Shown one piece after another: positions 17,932 through 25,899 of a stretch of 64,000 bases of DNA (positions are counted from its first letter, which is position 1; each line of letters opens with the position of its first letter). Source of the stretch: Marivirga arenosa. GTDB lineage: Bacteria; Bacteroidota; Bacteroidia; Cytophagales; Cyclobacteriaceae. A program made the translations under genes and the position numbers. The stretch covers positions 3,837,001-3,901,000 of the forward strand of contig NZ_CP129968.2 in the NCBI RefSeq assembly GCF_030503875.2, read 5' to 3'. A model generated the notes under the pieces. The model was not told the origin of the DNA, searched no databases, and saw only the letters and a program-made list of their open reading frames with translations.

Positions 17932-18873
17932 TTATTTAATCAATTTGTAATTTTTAGTAGTGAACAATTTTTTACCTCCTAGTAAATTATTCTCAATCCA
18001 AGTCAATATTTTTACTTTAATAGCTTTTTTTGTCAATCGATTTTCCGGGCTTTTAGAGTATTTTGAATAATTCAATTGATCTTTCCAATCCATTGCAGCT
18101 ATCCAATCTTTCATCACTTTTGGATGAGTCCCTTTAAACTTTGGAAATTGTAGCATTGGCCCGTAATCAAATTCTTTAGGTTTAATAAAATCATTCTCAT
18201 CTACTTTATTAGAATGAATTTTATTCAATGATGCAGATTTTTTAGTCATTAATTTTGGAGGCCTCACCCAGCCATAATGATAAATGTAGGCCTCTAATTT
18301 TTTAACCCCTAGTTTAAAAGTCCCTTCTTTAACTCTGTAATTCAATCCGTCAAAATTTGGAATCCTTCTGAAGGATTGGGCAGATTTCCAACTATGAATA
18401 TCTTTCTTATTTCTTACTATTCTAATTTCAGATGGATACCAGCCATGCTTATGCTGATAATGATCAAAATCACCCCAGAAGTGGATGTAATTGAATAAAA
18501 ACCCCTCCACTCTTTCATCATCTAAATTTTTCTCACACATCGATTTTATTTCAGCATGGTATTTTTCATGAACAACTTCATCCGCCTGCAAATAAAATAA
18601 CCAATCTCCTGTGCATTCAGCTTTGGCAATATCAGTTTGGTGAGCATTTTCCATCCCTCTTGGATATTTTGCCGTATCCCAAGTAGTATGAATAATTTTA
18701 ATTTTAGGACTGTTCAATGATTCAATCAATTCTTGTGTATTGTCATCAGGGTCACAATCGCCTAAAGCCACCACGAATTCATCTACCAAATCTAATATAG
18801 AAGCTATTGACTCCTTAATGGGGTAATAAAGTTTTGATACATTCTTAACCATTGTAAAGCCACTGATCTTCAT
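17932..18873 (-). CDS. Glycosyltransferase family 2 protein
   Basis: 313 residues with a GT-A fold start KISGFTMVKN, an acidic strand FVVALGDCDPDDNT and the sugar-nucleotide segment GDWLFYLQADEVVHE, where LQADE replaces the usual DxD. A conserved HYGWVRPP-type segment follows in the C-terminal half. A TTG lies in frame at 18945, but the ATG at 18873 aligns with the family start. It is divergent from the sulfotransferase and opens the surface-glycan island. Acceptor and donor are unknown. Confidence 0.82.
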   Translation of the reverse strand: MKISGFTMVKNVSKLYYPIKESIASILDLVDEFVVALGDCDPDDNTQELIESLNSPKIKIIHTTWDTAKYPRGMENAHQTDIAKAECTGDWLFYLQADEVVHEKYHAEIKSMCEKNLDDERVEGFLFNYIHFWGDFDHYQHKHGWYPSEIRIVRNKKDIHSWKSAQSFRRIPNFDGLNYRVKEGTFKLGVKKLEAYIYHYGWVRPPKLMTKKSASLNKIHSNKVDENDFIKPKEFDYGPMLQFPKFKGTHPKVMKDWIAAMDWKDQLNYSKYSKSPENRLTKKAIKVKILTWIENNLLGGKKLFTTKNYKLIK

Positions 18874-18917
18874 AAGTAATATTTTTAATTTTATTAATCT
18901 GTTTCTTTTTAATTCAG

Positions 18918-18925
18918 TAATTTTG
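18918..18925 (+). promoter_or_regulatory. -7 element of the glycan operon
   Basis: TAATTTTG matches TAnnTTTG perfectly, 34 bp before the sulfotransferase ATG, giving a leader of about 30 nt. The -33 element is not distinct. It would drive the four-gene operon 18960-22450. Confidence 0.5.
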
Positions 18926-18959
18926 GAATCTAAAAGATATTTCAAAATAGATCTATTCT

Positions 18960-19775
18960 ATGAGTAAATCCTCACCTGAATTATATTTCCATGTTGGTCT
19001 TGGTAAAACCGCATCTACCTTTCTTCAAGATCGGTTTTTTCCAAAATTAAAAGGTATACACTACACCCCCTCAAACATATACAGATTTTTTCCAAAAATT
19101 ATAAAAAAAGGGAGTTATGATCGTTACTTATTCTCTAGAGAATTTGACAGACAATTTTATGATGAAACTCAAAAAATTGCCGATATATCTCCAGATACAA
19201 ATATCATTATTATTTTAAGAAAACATGATAGTTGGATAGCTTCTCAATATAGAAGATATGTCAAAAATGGTGGTAAGCAGGATTTTGAACAGTTTATTGA
19301 TTTAGAAAAAGATCAAGGTGCATGGAAACAAAAGGATTTATATTTCTATCCAATGCTAGAGTTCATTAAAGAAAAATTCACAAAGCAACCTTTGGTTTTA
19401 TTTCATGAAGATTTAAAAAAGGATCAAAAGAGCTTTTTAGATAGAATTGCCAATTATTTAAAAGCAGAATACAACATTAGTGATATCAATTTAAATCCAA
19501 AACATACTGCTTACAGTGACCACCAATTACAATTAGTTAAAAGATATAGTCCAATTGATAAAGATAATGAAACACACTACTCTAACCGAATTTGGACTTT
19601 TATTACCTATAGGTCTAAATGGATAATAAATCATCTGGTTTTATATTCAGCTAATTTGATTCCTAAATCAAAGCATGAAAATCTAGTAAGTGTTGAGCAT
19701 CAAAAAAGAATTAACACTTTTTACCAAGAGGATTGGAATAGATGTATCGATTTTGCGAAAAAATATTCAGCTTAA
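18960..19775 (+). CDS. Sulfotransferase family protein
   Basis: 271 residues. The N-terminal strand-loop-helix VGLGKTASTFLQ matches the 5'-phosphosulfate-binding loop of PAPS-dependent sulfotransferases, and IIIILRKHDSWIASQYRRYV matches the 3'-phosphate-binding segment (R plus downstream S). It probably transfers sulfate from PAPS to a sugar hydroxyl of LPS or another surface glycan, given that the next three genes are glycosyltransferases. First gene of the operon; 10-bp gap to the next gene. Exact acceptor unknown. Confidence 0.8.
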   Translation: MSKSSPELYFHVGLGKTASTFLQDRFFPKLKGIHYTPSNIYRFFPKIIKKGSYDRYLFSREFDRQFYDETQKIADISPDTNIIIILRKHDSWIASQYRRYVKNGGKQDFEQFIDLEKDQGAWKQKDLYFYPMLEFIKEKFTKQPLVLFHEDLKKDQKSFLDRIANYLKAEYNISDINLNPKHTAYSDHQLQLVKRYSPIDKDNETHYSNRIWTFITYRSKWIINHLVLYSANLIPKSKHENLVSVEHQKRINTFYQEDWNRCIDFAKKYSA

Positions 19776-19785
19776 AGTTAATTAA

Positions 19786-20550
19786 ATGAAAATCAGCGCA
19801 AATATTATCACCTTTAATGAGGAGAAGAATATCGAAAAATGTATAAAATCCATTCAAGCCGTAGCTGACGAAATCATTATTGTAGATAGTTATTCAACTG
19901 ACAAGACAGAAGAAATTGCAAATAGCTTCAATAAAACTAGATGGATACAGCATAAATTTGAAGGTTATGGACAACAAAAAAATATTGCTCTCAGGCAAAG
20001 CCAATTTGACTATATTCTTTCAATAGATGCTGATGAAACCTTAAGCTTAGAATTACAAGAGGAAATTATTCATTTAAAAGAATCATCAATTGAGAAGTCA
20101 AAAGCATTTTATATTCCGCGCCTAAATAATTATTGTGGGAAATGGATAAAACATGGAGGTTGGTACCCTGACAGGAAAATCAGACTTTGGAATAAAAACT
20201 TTGGTCAGTGGACTCCTGATTTACATGAAAAAGTGATTTTGAAGAATGGAGTTGAACCAGCAAAGCTAAAGGGTGATATACTGCATTATACTACTGACTC
20301 AATCAGTACACATATAGATCAAGTAAACAAGTTTTCAGAAATAGCAGCTGCTCAATTATTGAAAAGTAAGAAAAAGCAGAACGCTATTTTTAAAATGCTT
20401 TTTGATCCACCTTTTATGTTTATCAAGAAATATTTCTTTCAATTAGGGTTTTTAGATGGTTTTTATGGCTTTGCTATTGCCATTATTTCTGCACATGCAA
20501 AATTCTTAAAATACGCTAAGTATTACCAAAAAAGTAAATTCAAGCAATGA
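19786..20550 (+). CDS. Glycosyltransferase family 2, LPS-core type (WaaE/LgtF-like)
   Basis: 254 residues. The start MKISANIITFNEEKNIEKC, the acidic strand IIIVDSYSTDKTEEIA and SIDADETLS (DxD-type) are characteristic of the small GT2 enzymes related to WaaE/LgtF that add glucose to LPS inner core. The C-terminal third has hydrophobic, aromatic membrane-associating segments (MLFDPPFMFIKKYFFQLGFLDG). Its stop overlaps the next ATG by 4 bp. The precise linkage formed is inferred only. Confidence 0.85.
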   Translation: MKISANIITFNEEKNIEKCIKSIQAVADEIIIVDSYSTDKTEEIANSFNKTRWIQHKFEGYGQQKNIALRQSQFDYILSIDADETLSLELQEEIIHLKESSIEKSKAFYIPRLNNYCGKWIKHGGWYPDRKIRLWNKNFGQWTPDLHEKVILKNGVEPAKLKGDILHYTTDSISTHIDQVNKFSEIAAAQLLKSKKKQNAIFKMLFDPPFMFIKKYFFQLGFLDGFYGFAIAIISAHAKFLKYAKYYQKSKFKQ

Positions 20551-21635
20551 AAGTATTGCATGTAAGCACAGAAAAAGTTTGGAGAGGTGGTGAGCAACAA
20601 ATCGCTTATCTGATAGAATCTTTACAACAACTAGGTGTGGAAAATGTACTCATCTGCAATAAAAACAGCAAAATGCATCACTATGCTAAAATAAACAAAC
20701 TAAATTATAGAGCTGTAAGGATTAAGAATTCAATTGACCTTTTAGCAATTAATTCCTTTGTCAAAATTTTTAAAGAAGTAAAAGCTGACATTGTTCATCT
20801 ACATAACTCAAAGGCTCATACACTGTCTTTATTAGCTAACCTCTTCGTGCCTAAGCAAAAGTTTGTTTTACACAGAAGAGTTTCATTTCCTATCTCTGCA
20901 GGTTTTATCAATAAAATAAAATACAACGCTAATTCTTTAAAAAGAATCATTTGTATTTCAAAAGAAATTCAAACTCGTGTCCAAAACATTACCGATATTT
21001 CCAAGACTGAGGTTATTTACAGTGGAATCAACCTTGATAAATTCAATAATCCTATAAAAGAAATTGATTTCAGAGATAGATTTCAAATCGACTCCGAACA
21101 AATAATTATTGGAGGTGTAGGAGCTTTAAGCATTGAAAAAGATTTTAATACTTTCATAAATACCGCTTCTATAGCTCTAAAAAAGGTTCCTAATTTGTCT
21201 TTTTTAATTGTTGGCGATGGACCTGAAAAAGACAAATTGAAAGAGATAATCAACCAATTAGGGTTGAATCAAAAGATAATACTCACTGGTTTTTTAGATA
21301 ATATTCCCTCATTACTTTCACAATTAGATATTTTCATGCTCTGTTCGCAATCAGAGGGATTAGGAACTAGTTTTTTAGATGCCTTTGCCAGTAAATTACC
21401 AGTTGTAGCCACAAGAACGGGTGGTGTGCCTGAAATTGTTATTCACAATAAAACAGGGCTTATTACGGAACCAGGTAATACCGAGCTACTAGCACAATTT
21501 ATAATCGAGTTGGCACAAAATCCTGAGAAAAGGAAAAAATTAGGAGAATCGGCCAAAAAATTTGTGAAAGATTTCTCAATAGAGGAAATGGCCAAAAGAC
21601 ATTTTAATCTATACAAAAAGATACTGAATTCATGA
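20547..21635 (+). CDS. Glycosyltransferase family 4 (GT-B fold)
   Basis: 362 residues. The N-terminal Rossmann domain has KVWRGGEQQIAYLIESL, a glycine-rich acceptor loop. The C-terminal donor domain has IIGGVGALSIEKDF, LIVGDGPEKDKL and the retaining-GT motif SEGLGTSFLDAFASKLPVVATRTGGVPEI (E-x7-E-like pattern weakened). Cytosolic or membrane-peripheral sugar transferase for LPS or capsule. ATGA overlaps with both neighbours show tight coupling. Confidence 0.88.
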   Translation: MKVLHVSTEKVWRGGEQQIAYLIESLQQLGVENVLICNKNSKMHHYAKINKLNYRAVRIKNSIDLLAINSFVKIFKEVKADIVHLHNSKAHTLSLLANLFVPKQKFVLHRRVSFPISAGFINKIKYNANSLKRIICISKEIQTRVQNITDISKTEVIYSGINLDKFNNPIKEIDFRDRFQIDSEQIIIGGVGALSIEKDFNTFINTASIALKKVPNLSFLIVGDGPEKDKLKEIINQLGLNQKIILTGFLDNIPSLLSQLDIFMLCSQSEGLGTSFLDAFASKLPVVATRTGGVPEIVIHNKTGLITEPGNTELLAQFIIELAQNPEKRKKLGESAKKFVKDFSIEEMAKRHFNLYKKILNS

Positions 21636-22450
21636 GTAAAGCCAGTGTGATAATATCTTTCTATAACAGGATAGATCAGCTAAAATTGATCTTAACCGCA
21701 TTGAATCAGCAAACTTTCTCTGATTTTGAAGTAATTATTTCTGATGATGGCTCCAATAAAGAAGTGGTGGATGAAATTCAAAATATAATAAATCAATATT
21801 CATTTGACATTACTCATGTTTGGCATCCCGATAATGGATTTAATAAAACCAAAATCCTCAATAAATCAATTATATCTAGTAAAGCAGATTATTTAATATT
21901 TATTGACGGAGACTGTATCCCTGCTAACACTTTTATAGATGACCATCTGAAATACAGCCAAGACAAAAGAGTATTAATAGGGCGAAGAGTCGAGCTATCT
22001 CTCAAATTGTCCGAAAAAATTACCTCAGAATATATACAATCAAGGAAGTTTAAATGGTTATCTAGTATTGCTCTTTTGGATAGTTTTAAGAGTGATACCC
22101 GTAAAGCGGAGGCTGGTATAAGAATGAGCAGCAAGTGGATAAATGAAAAATTAGGGTCATATAATAAAGGAATATTAGGTTGTAACTTCTCTATTCATAA
22201 AACTCTATTACTTGAACTAAATGGATTCGATGAGCGATATATTTATCCTGGGGTAGGTGAAGACACAGAGCTTAGAGAACGCGTACGTCATGCAGGTCTT
22301 GAGATTTTTAAACCTAAATTCGCATTAGTTCAATACCATTTATGGCATAAAAAACAAAGCCGATCAGGTCAAGCTGAAAACATGAAATTGCTTAAAGAAA
22401 CTATGGAAAACAAGTATATTAAAACACCATACGGAATCAATAAAGAATAG
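21632..22450 (+). CDS. Glycosyltransferase family 2 with C-terminal galactosyltransferase-like domain
   Basis: 272 residues. N-terminal GT2 signature ASVIISFYNRIDQLKLIL, the acidic motif VIISDDGS and the DxD-type YLIFIDGDCIPA. The C-terminal segment GCNFSIHKTLLLELNGFDERY and EDTELRERVRHAG matches the Glyco_transf_7C domain, which contacts donor and acceptor. Last gene of the plus-strand operon; it converges with the DUF616 gene with a 1-bp gap and no visible terminator. Confidence 0.87.
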   Translation: MSKASVIISFYNRIDQLKLILTALNQQTFSDFEVIISDDGSNKEVVDEIQNIINQYSFDITHVWHPDNGFNKTKILNKSIISSKADYLIFIDGDCIPANTFIDDHLKYSQDKRVLIGRRVELSLKLSEKITSEYIQSRKFKWLSSIALLDSFKSDTRKAEAGIRMSSKWINEKLGSYNKGILGCNFSIHKTLLLELNGFDERYIYPGVGEDTELRERVRHAGLEIFKPKFALVQYHLWHKKQSRSGQAENMKLLKETMENKYIKTPYGINKE

Positions 22451-22451
22451 C

Positions 22452-23192
22452 TCACTTTTTTAAGCCAAAAAATTTCTTCAAACGATACCTGAAATATTTC
22501 CATTTATAGCTTTTTCTATGCTTGCCCAGAAATAAGAAGTTTTCATTATTCCGAATATTCCCATCAATATAATGTAAAGGAAAGTCATTTTTCCATGCAG
22601 CATAGTTAAAGCTTAACTGATCTCTTTTACTCCCTTTTATCAACTCGCCCCACCATGCTTCCATCAATTTAATGACTTCAGGATCATTGTGCTTTCGAAT
22701 TAAAACTCCAGCAGCAATAAGGCCATTATTTACCGGGTAGCCTTCCGCTCTATACTGTTCAACCTGCCTTCTCATCACTTCCGGATCGTCCTTGAAAAAT
22801 CCGTTCTCTTTGCCCAATGCAATTATAGCTTCGTATTCATCATAAACACAATTTCTTGAATCGCTACTTTGAGCATGATCAAAAATCACCATTTTCTTCT
22901 GACTCAAATGATGGTTTATAAAATCAGTGACATTTCTCCTAACAAGAAAATTTCCGTCCATATAAATTGAATAATCGTAATCACTCAGATACTTATGTGG
23001 CAATAATTTAAATTTCCTATTATTTTTTGTATTGTCATCAAATTCAGTTTCTACTTGTATAACTTTCCAAGTTTTGGACTTGAATGGCTGATCCGTAAAA
23101 CAGATGTAGTCTATACCGTGAATCTTTCTTTGTGGGATGAGATCGTTATAAGGACCAAAAATGGCTGTATATATTACTATTTTATTGCTCAT
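22452..23192 (-). CDS. DUF616 (TOD1/MUCI70-type) glycosyltransferase-like protein
   Basis: 246 residues, beginning KIVIYTAIFGPYNDLIPQ with IDYICFTDQPF, then YSIYMDGNFLVRRNV (DxN in place of DxD) and a conserved NNGLIAAGVLIRKHNDPEV and KRDQLSFNYAAWK. This matches the TOD1/MUCI70 family of hexosyltransferase-like proteins known best from plants and bacterial surface-glycan clusters. The ATG begins two bases beyond the T tract of the ahcY terminator hairpin, so it probably depends on read-through or on a promoter inside ahcY. Donor and acceptor unknown. Confidence 0.8.
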   Translation of the reverse strand: MSNKIVIYTAIFGPYNDLIPQRKIHGIDYICFTDQPFKSKTWKVIQVETEFDDNTKNNRKFKLLPHKYLSDYDYSIYMDGNFLVRRNVTDFINHHLSQKKMVIFDHAQSSDSRNCVYDEYEAIIALGKENGFFKDDPEVMRRQVEQYRAEGYPVNNGLIAAGVLIRKHNDPEVIKLMEAWWGELIKGSKRDQLSFNYAAWKNDFPLHYIDGNIRNNENFLFLGKHRKSYKWKYFRYRLKKFFGLKK

Positions 23193-23193
23193 A

Positions 23194-23231
23194 ACAAAAA
23201 ATGAAGCTTTAGATAAAACTAAAGCTTCATT
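23194..23231 (-). terminator. Terminator between ahcY and the DUF616 gene
   Basis: Perfect 13-bp stem (23200-23212 with 23219-23231, AATGAAGCTTTAG/CTAAAGCTTCATT), 6-nt loop. On the minus strand a TTTTTTG run follows and then, after two bases, the ATG of the next gene. It ends ahcY but may also act as an attenuator for the downstream gene. Confidence 0.85.
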
Positions 23232-23248
23232 TCATAAGATAATGGAAA

Positions 23249-24550
23249 TTAATATCTGTAATATTCTGGCTTATATGGGCCTTCAACCGTAACACCGATA
23301 TATTCCGCTTGATCTTCAGAAAGAGTATCCAATTCAACTCCAATCTTCAATAAGTGTAAAGCCGCAACTTTTTCATCTAAATGTTTAGGTAAAGTATAAA
23401 CAGCATTTTCATATTTATCCTTGTGTTTCCAAAGCTCAATTTGAGCTAAAGTTTGATTCGTAAATGAATTAGACATTACAAATGATGGATGACCAGTTGC
23501 ACATCCTAAATTCACTAATCTACCTTCAGCTAATAACACAATCTGCTTTCCAGATTTCATTGTAATTAAATCAACTTGAGGCTTAATGTTATCCCACTCA
23601 GCATTATCATGCAACCATGCAACGTCAATCTCATTATCGAAATGACCGATATTACAAAGGATAGCCTTATCTTTCATTAAATCAAACATATCACCTTTGA
23701 TGATATCTTTATTTCCGGTAGCTGTAACAATGATATCTGCTTCTGGAAGAGCATTAACCATTTTCTTTACTTCAAAACCATCCATTGCTGCTTGTAATGC
23801 ACAAATAGGATCAATTTCAGTAACAATTACTCTAACGCCAGCACCTCTTAAAGAAGCAGCTGAACCTTTTCCAACATCACCATATCCACCTACAACCGCA
23901 ACTTTACCAGCCATCATAACATCCGTAGCTCTTCTTATAGCATCTACCAATGATTCTTTACATCCATATTTATTATCAAATTTAGATTTAGTAACTGAAT
24001 CATTAACGTTAATTGCTGGCATTGGAAGTGTCCCCTTTTTCATTCTTTCATAAAGCCTGTGAACACCTGTTGTAGTTTCTTCTGAAAGACCATTGATACC
24101 TTCTGCTAATTCAGGATACTGATCTAATACCATATTGGTTAAATCACCACCATCATCTAAAATCATGTTCAATGGTTTTTTATCTTCACCGAAGAATAAA
24201 GTTTGCTCAATGCACCAATCAAATTCTTCAGCAGTCATACCTTTCCATGCAAACACAGGAACTCCTGCTTCAGCAACAGCAGCTGCAGCTTGATCTTGTG
24301 TTGAGAATATATTACAAGAACTCCATCTTACTTCAGCACCTAAAGCCGTTAAAGTTTCTATCAATACTGCTGTTTGAATAGTCATATGTAAACAACCCGC
24401 GATTCTTGCACCTTTTAAAGGTTGCTCTTTTCCATATTCCTCTCTTAAGGCCATTAAACCTGGCATTTCAGCTTCCGCTAATGTAATTTCTTTTCTACCC
24501 CAAGCTGCTAGGGAAATGTCTTTTACTTTGTAATCTTGTGTCTCTATCAT
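23249..24550 (-). CDS. ahcY: Adenosylhomocysteinase
   Basis: 433-residue S-adenosylhomocysteine hydrolase, splitting SAH to adenosine and homocysteine with bound NAD. NAD-binding motif [13 protein letters not shown] is near the middle. Substrate-domain features are [26 protein letters not shown], and [13 protein letters not shown] near the C terminus. It recycles the inhibitor of the methyltransferases, several of which are in this window. It has a perfect -7 element (24597-24590) and a palindrome at the start-site region. It is flanked downstream by a strong terminator. Confidence 0.98.
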   Translation of the reverse strand: MIETQDYKVKDISLAAWGRKEITLAEAEMPGLMALREEYGKEQPLKGARIAGCLHMTIQTAVLIETLTALGAEVRWSSCNIFSTQDQAAAAVAEAGVPVFAWKGMTAEEFDWCIEQTLFFGEDKKPLNMILDDGGDLTNMVLDQYPELAEGINGLSEETTTGVHRLYERMKKGTLPMPAINVNDSVTKSKFDNKYGCKESLVDAIRRATDVMMAGKVAVVGGYGDVGKGSAASLRGAGVRVIVTEIDPICALQAAMDGFEVKKMVNALPEADIIVTATGNKDIIKGDMFDLMKDKAILCNIGHFDNEIDVAWLHDNAEWDNIKPQVDLITMKSGKQIVLLAEGRLVNLGCATGHPSFVMSNSFTNQTLAQIELWKHKDKYENAVYTLPKHLDEKVAALHLLKIGVELDTLSEDQAEYIGVTVEGPYKPEYYRY

Positions 24551-24573
24551 TGTATTGTATTTTCTTCTCTAAG

Positions 24574-24597
24574 AATGCTTTAAGCATTGCAAAATTA
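24574..24597 (-). promoter_or_regulatory. ahcY promoter -7 element with overlapping palindrome
   Basis: The minus strand has TAATTTTG (24597-24590), a perfect TAnnTTTG. Just downstream, a 15-bp palindrome (AATGCTT-T-AAGCATT, 24574-24588) covers the predicted transcription start. This is either an operator or the first hairpin of the leader. No clear -33 element. Confidence 0.55.
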
Positions 24598-24654
24598 CCA
24601 TATAAGTTTTAATTATTAAAGGTTGTAAGTGTTTATTGATCGAAAAGGTTTTCG

Positions 24655-25419
24655 TTAAGACAAAAGCTTCACTTCTTTAAATTGGTATTTCCTGAAATTT
24701 TCGGTTTCATCCTCTATTTCAATCACTCCCTCTGGACTTACTTTTCGAATGATTCCGTTAAACTTTCCAGTAGAATCTTCATAGAAAGCTACTTTATCTT
24801 TCAAATAAAGTTTCTCTTCATATAGTTGATGTAAGAGCTTAAAATCTCTGCTTCTCGCTATTAAATAATAATGCTCAATTTTCTCTACAACGCTTAATAA
24901 AACCTTTTCCAATTCAAATTTCTTATCAAAAACATTCTTTAATGATGTTGCAGTTGCTAGCAATTCAGAATCTTGATTTACATTAAACCCTATCCCAATA
25001 ATGCTTTCTGCAATGTTTCCTTTATGTATTGAATTCTCTATTAAAATGCCTCCAATCTTCTTTTTGTTTACAATAAGATCATTTGGCCATTTTACATAAG
25101 CTTTTACGGAAGACTCAAATTCTTTAATTACATCCAAAACGGATAGTGAAACTATTCTATTCAGTTCAAATTGTTGACTAGCTAAAAGAAAATTTGGCTT
25201 TAAAAAAACTGAAAATGTTAAATTCTCCCCAGGTGGTGAATTCCATTGATTTCCTCTTTGCCCCTTGCCTTTTGTTTGGTGTTCTGTAATGATAATTGCA
25301 CCTTCGTGAAGCTGTTTTTTGGCAGAGAGTTGTGCCATCAGATCGTTGGTTGAATGACAGCTTGGCAGAGAAATTACTTGTTTCCCTATAAATAAGGTAT
25401 TGGCAAAGATTTTATGCAA
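24655..25419 (-). CDS. birA: Biotin-[acetyl-CoA-carboxylase] ligase
   Basis: 254 residues, catalytic domain only: there is no N-terminal HTH, so it cannot repress a biotin operon as E. coli BirA does. The biotinoyl-AMP loop KGKGQRGNQWNSP is at about residues 51-63, followed by VKWPNDLIVNKKKIGGILIE and a small C-terminal SH3-like domain. The start is TTG at 25419 (MHKIFANTLF); the next ATG would delete the conserved STNDL motif. It is divergent from rsfS, 59 bp apart. Confidence 0.93.
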   Translation of the reverse strand: MHKIFANTLFIGKQVISLPSCHSTNDLMAQLSAKKQLHEGAIIITEHQTKGKGQRGNQWNSPPGENLTFSVFLKPNFLLASQQFELNRIVSLSVLDVIKEFESSVKAYVKWPNDLIVNKKKIGGILIENSIHKGNIAESIIGIGFNVNQDSELLATATSLKNVFDKKFELEKVLLSVVEKIEHYYLIARSRDFKLLHQLYEEKLYLKDKVAFYEDSTGKFNGIIRKVSPEGVIEIEDETENFRKYQFKEVKLLS

Positions 25420-25478
25420 TATTATTTCGTAGATTTACAACAAAGAAACATCATAGAGTTGAAACCAAAAAATATTTA

Positions 25479-25832
25479 ATGAATTCAGAAGCTTTAAGCA
25501 AAATAGTTGTGCAGGGAATGCAGGAGAAGAAAGCTCAAGACATCACCATTTTAGATTTAACAGATGTTAAAAACGCAGTAGCAGATTACTTTGTGATTTG
25601 TTCCGCTACATCTGACACGCAAGTTGACTCCATTTCTGAATCAGTTGAAAAATTCGTTTACAAACAAGCTGATGAAGACGTATGGATGAAAGAAGGAAAC
25701 AACAATAAGGAATGGATATTAATGGATTTCGTAAATGTTGTTGCCCACATTTTCAAAAGTGAGGTTAGAACTCGTTATAATCTTGAAAACTTGTGGGGTG
25801 ATGCTAAAGTCACAGAAATAGAAACGGTATAA
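25479..25832 (+). CDS. rsfS: Ribosomal silencing factor RsfS (YbeB/Iojap)
   Basis: 117 residues of the Oligomerisation/RsfS family, which binds L14 and blocks subunit joining in starved or stationary cells. Typical motifs are KKAQDITILDL, ADYFVICSATSDTQVDSI, EWILMDFVNVVAHIF and a WGDAK-type C terminus. ATG start; 67 bp upstream of ftsH with a hairpin in between. Confidence 0.95.
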   Translation: MNSEALSKIVVQGMQEKKAQDITILDLTDVKNAVADYFVICSATSDTQVDSISESVEKFVYKQADEDVWMKEGNNNKEWILMDFVNVVAHIFKSEVRTRYNLENLWGDAKVTEIETV

Positions 25833-25849
25833 AAATTTATAATAAACAT

Positions 25850-25882
25850 AATGCTAAATGGTTACGTTATCCATTCAGCATT
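25850..25882 (+). promoter_or_regulatory. Imperfect hairpin between rsfS and ftsH
   Basis: 12-bp arms (25850-25861 and 25871-25882) pair with one mismatch around a 9-nt loop. No T run follows (GTAATAG), so a read-through attenuator, RNA-processing or stability element is possible. It lies 18 bp before the ftsH ATG. Confidence 0.4.
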
Positions 25883-25899
25883 GTAATAGTTAAATAGTA

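Noticed and set aside
25399..25420. TTGGCA with GC in the birA/rsfS spacer, sigma-54-like
   Set aside because: The GG to GC distance is two bases too long.
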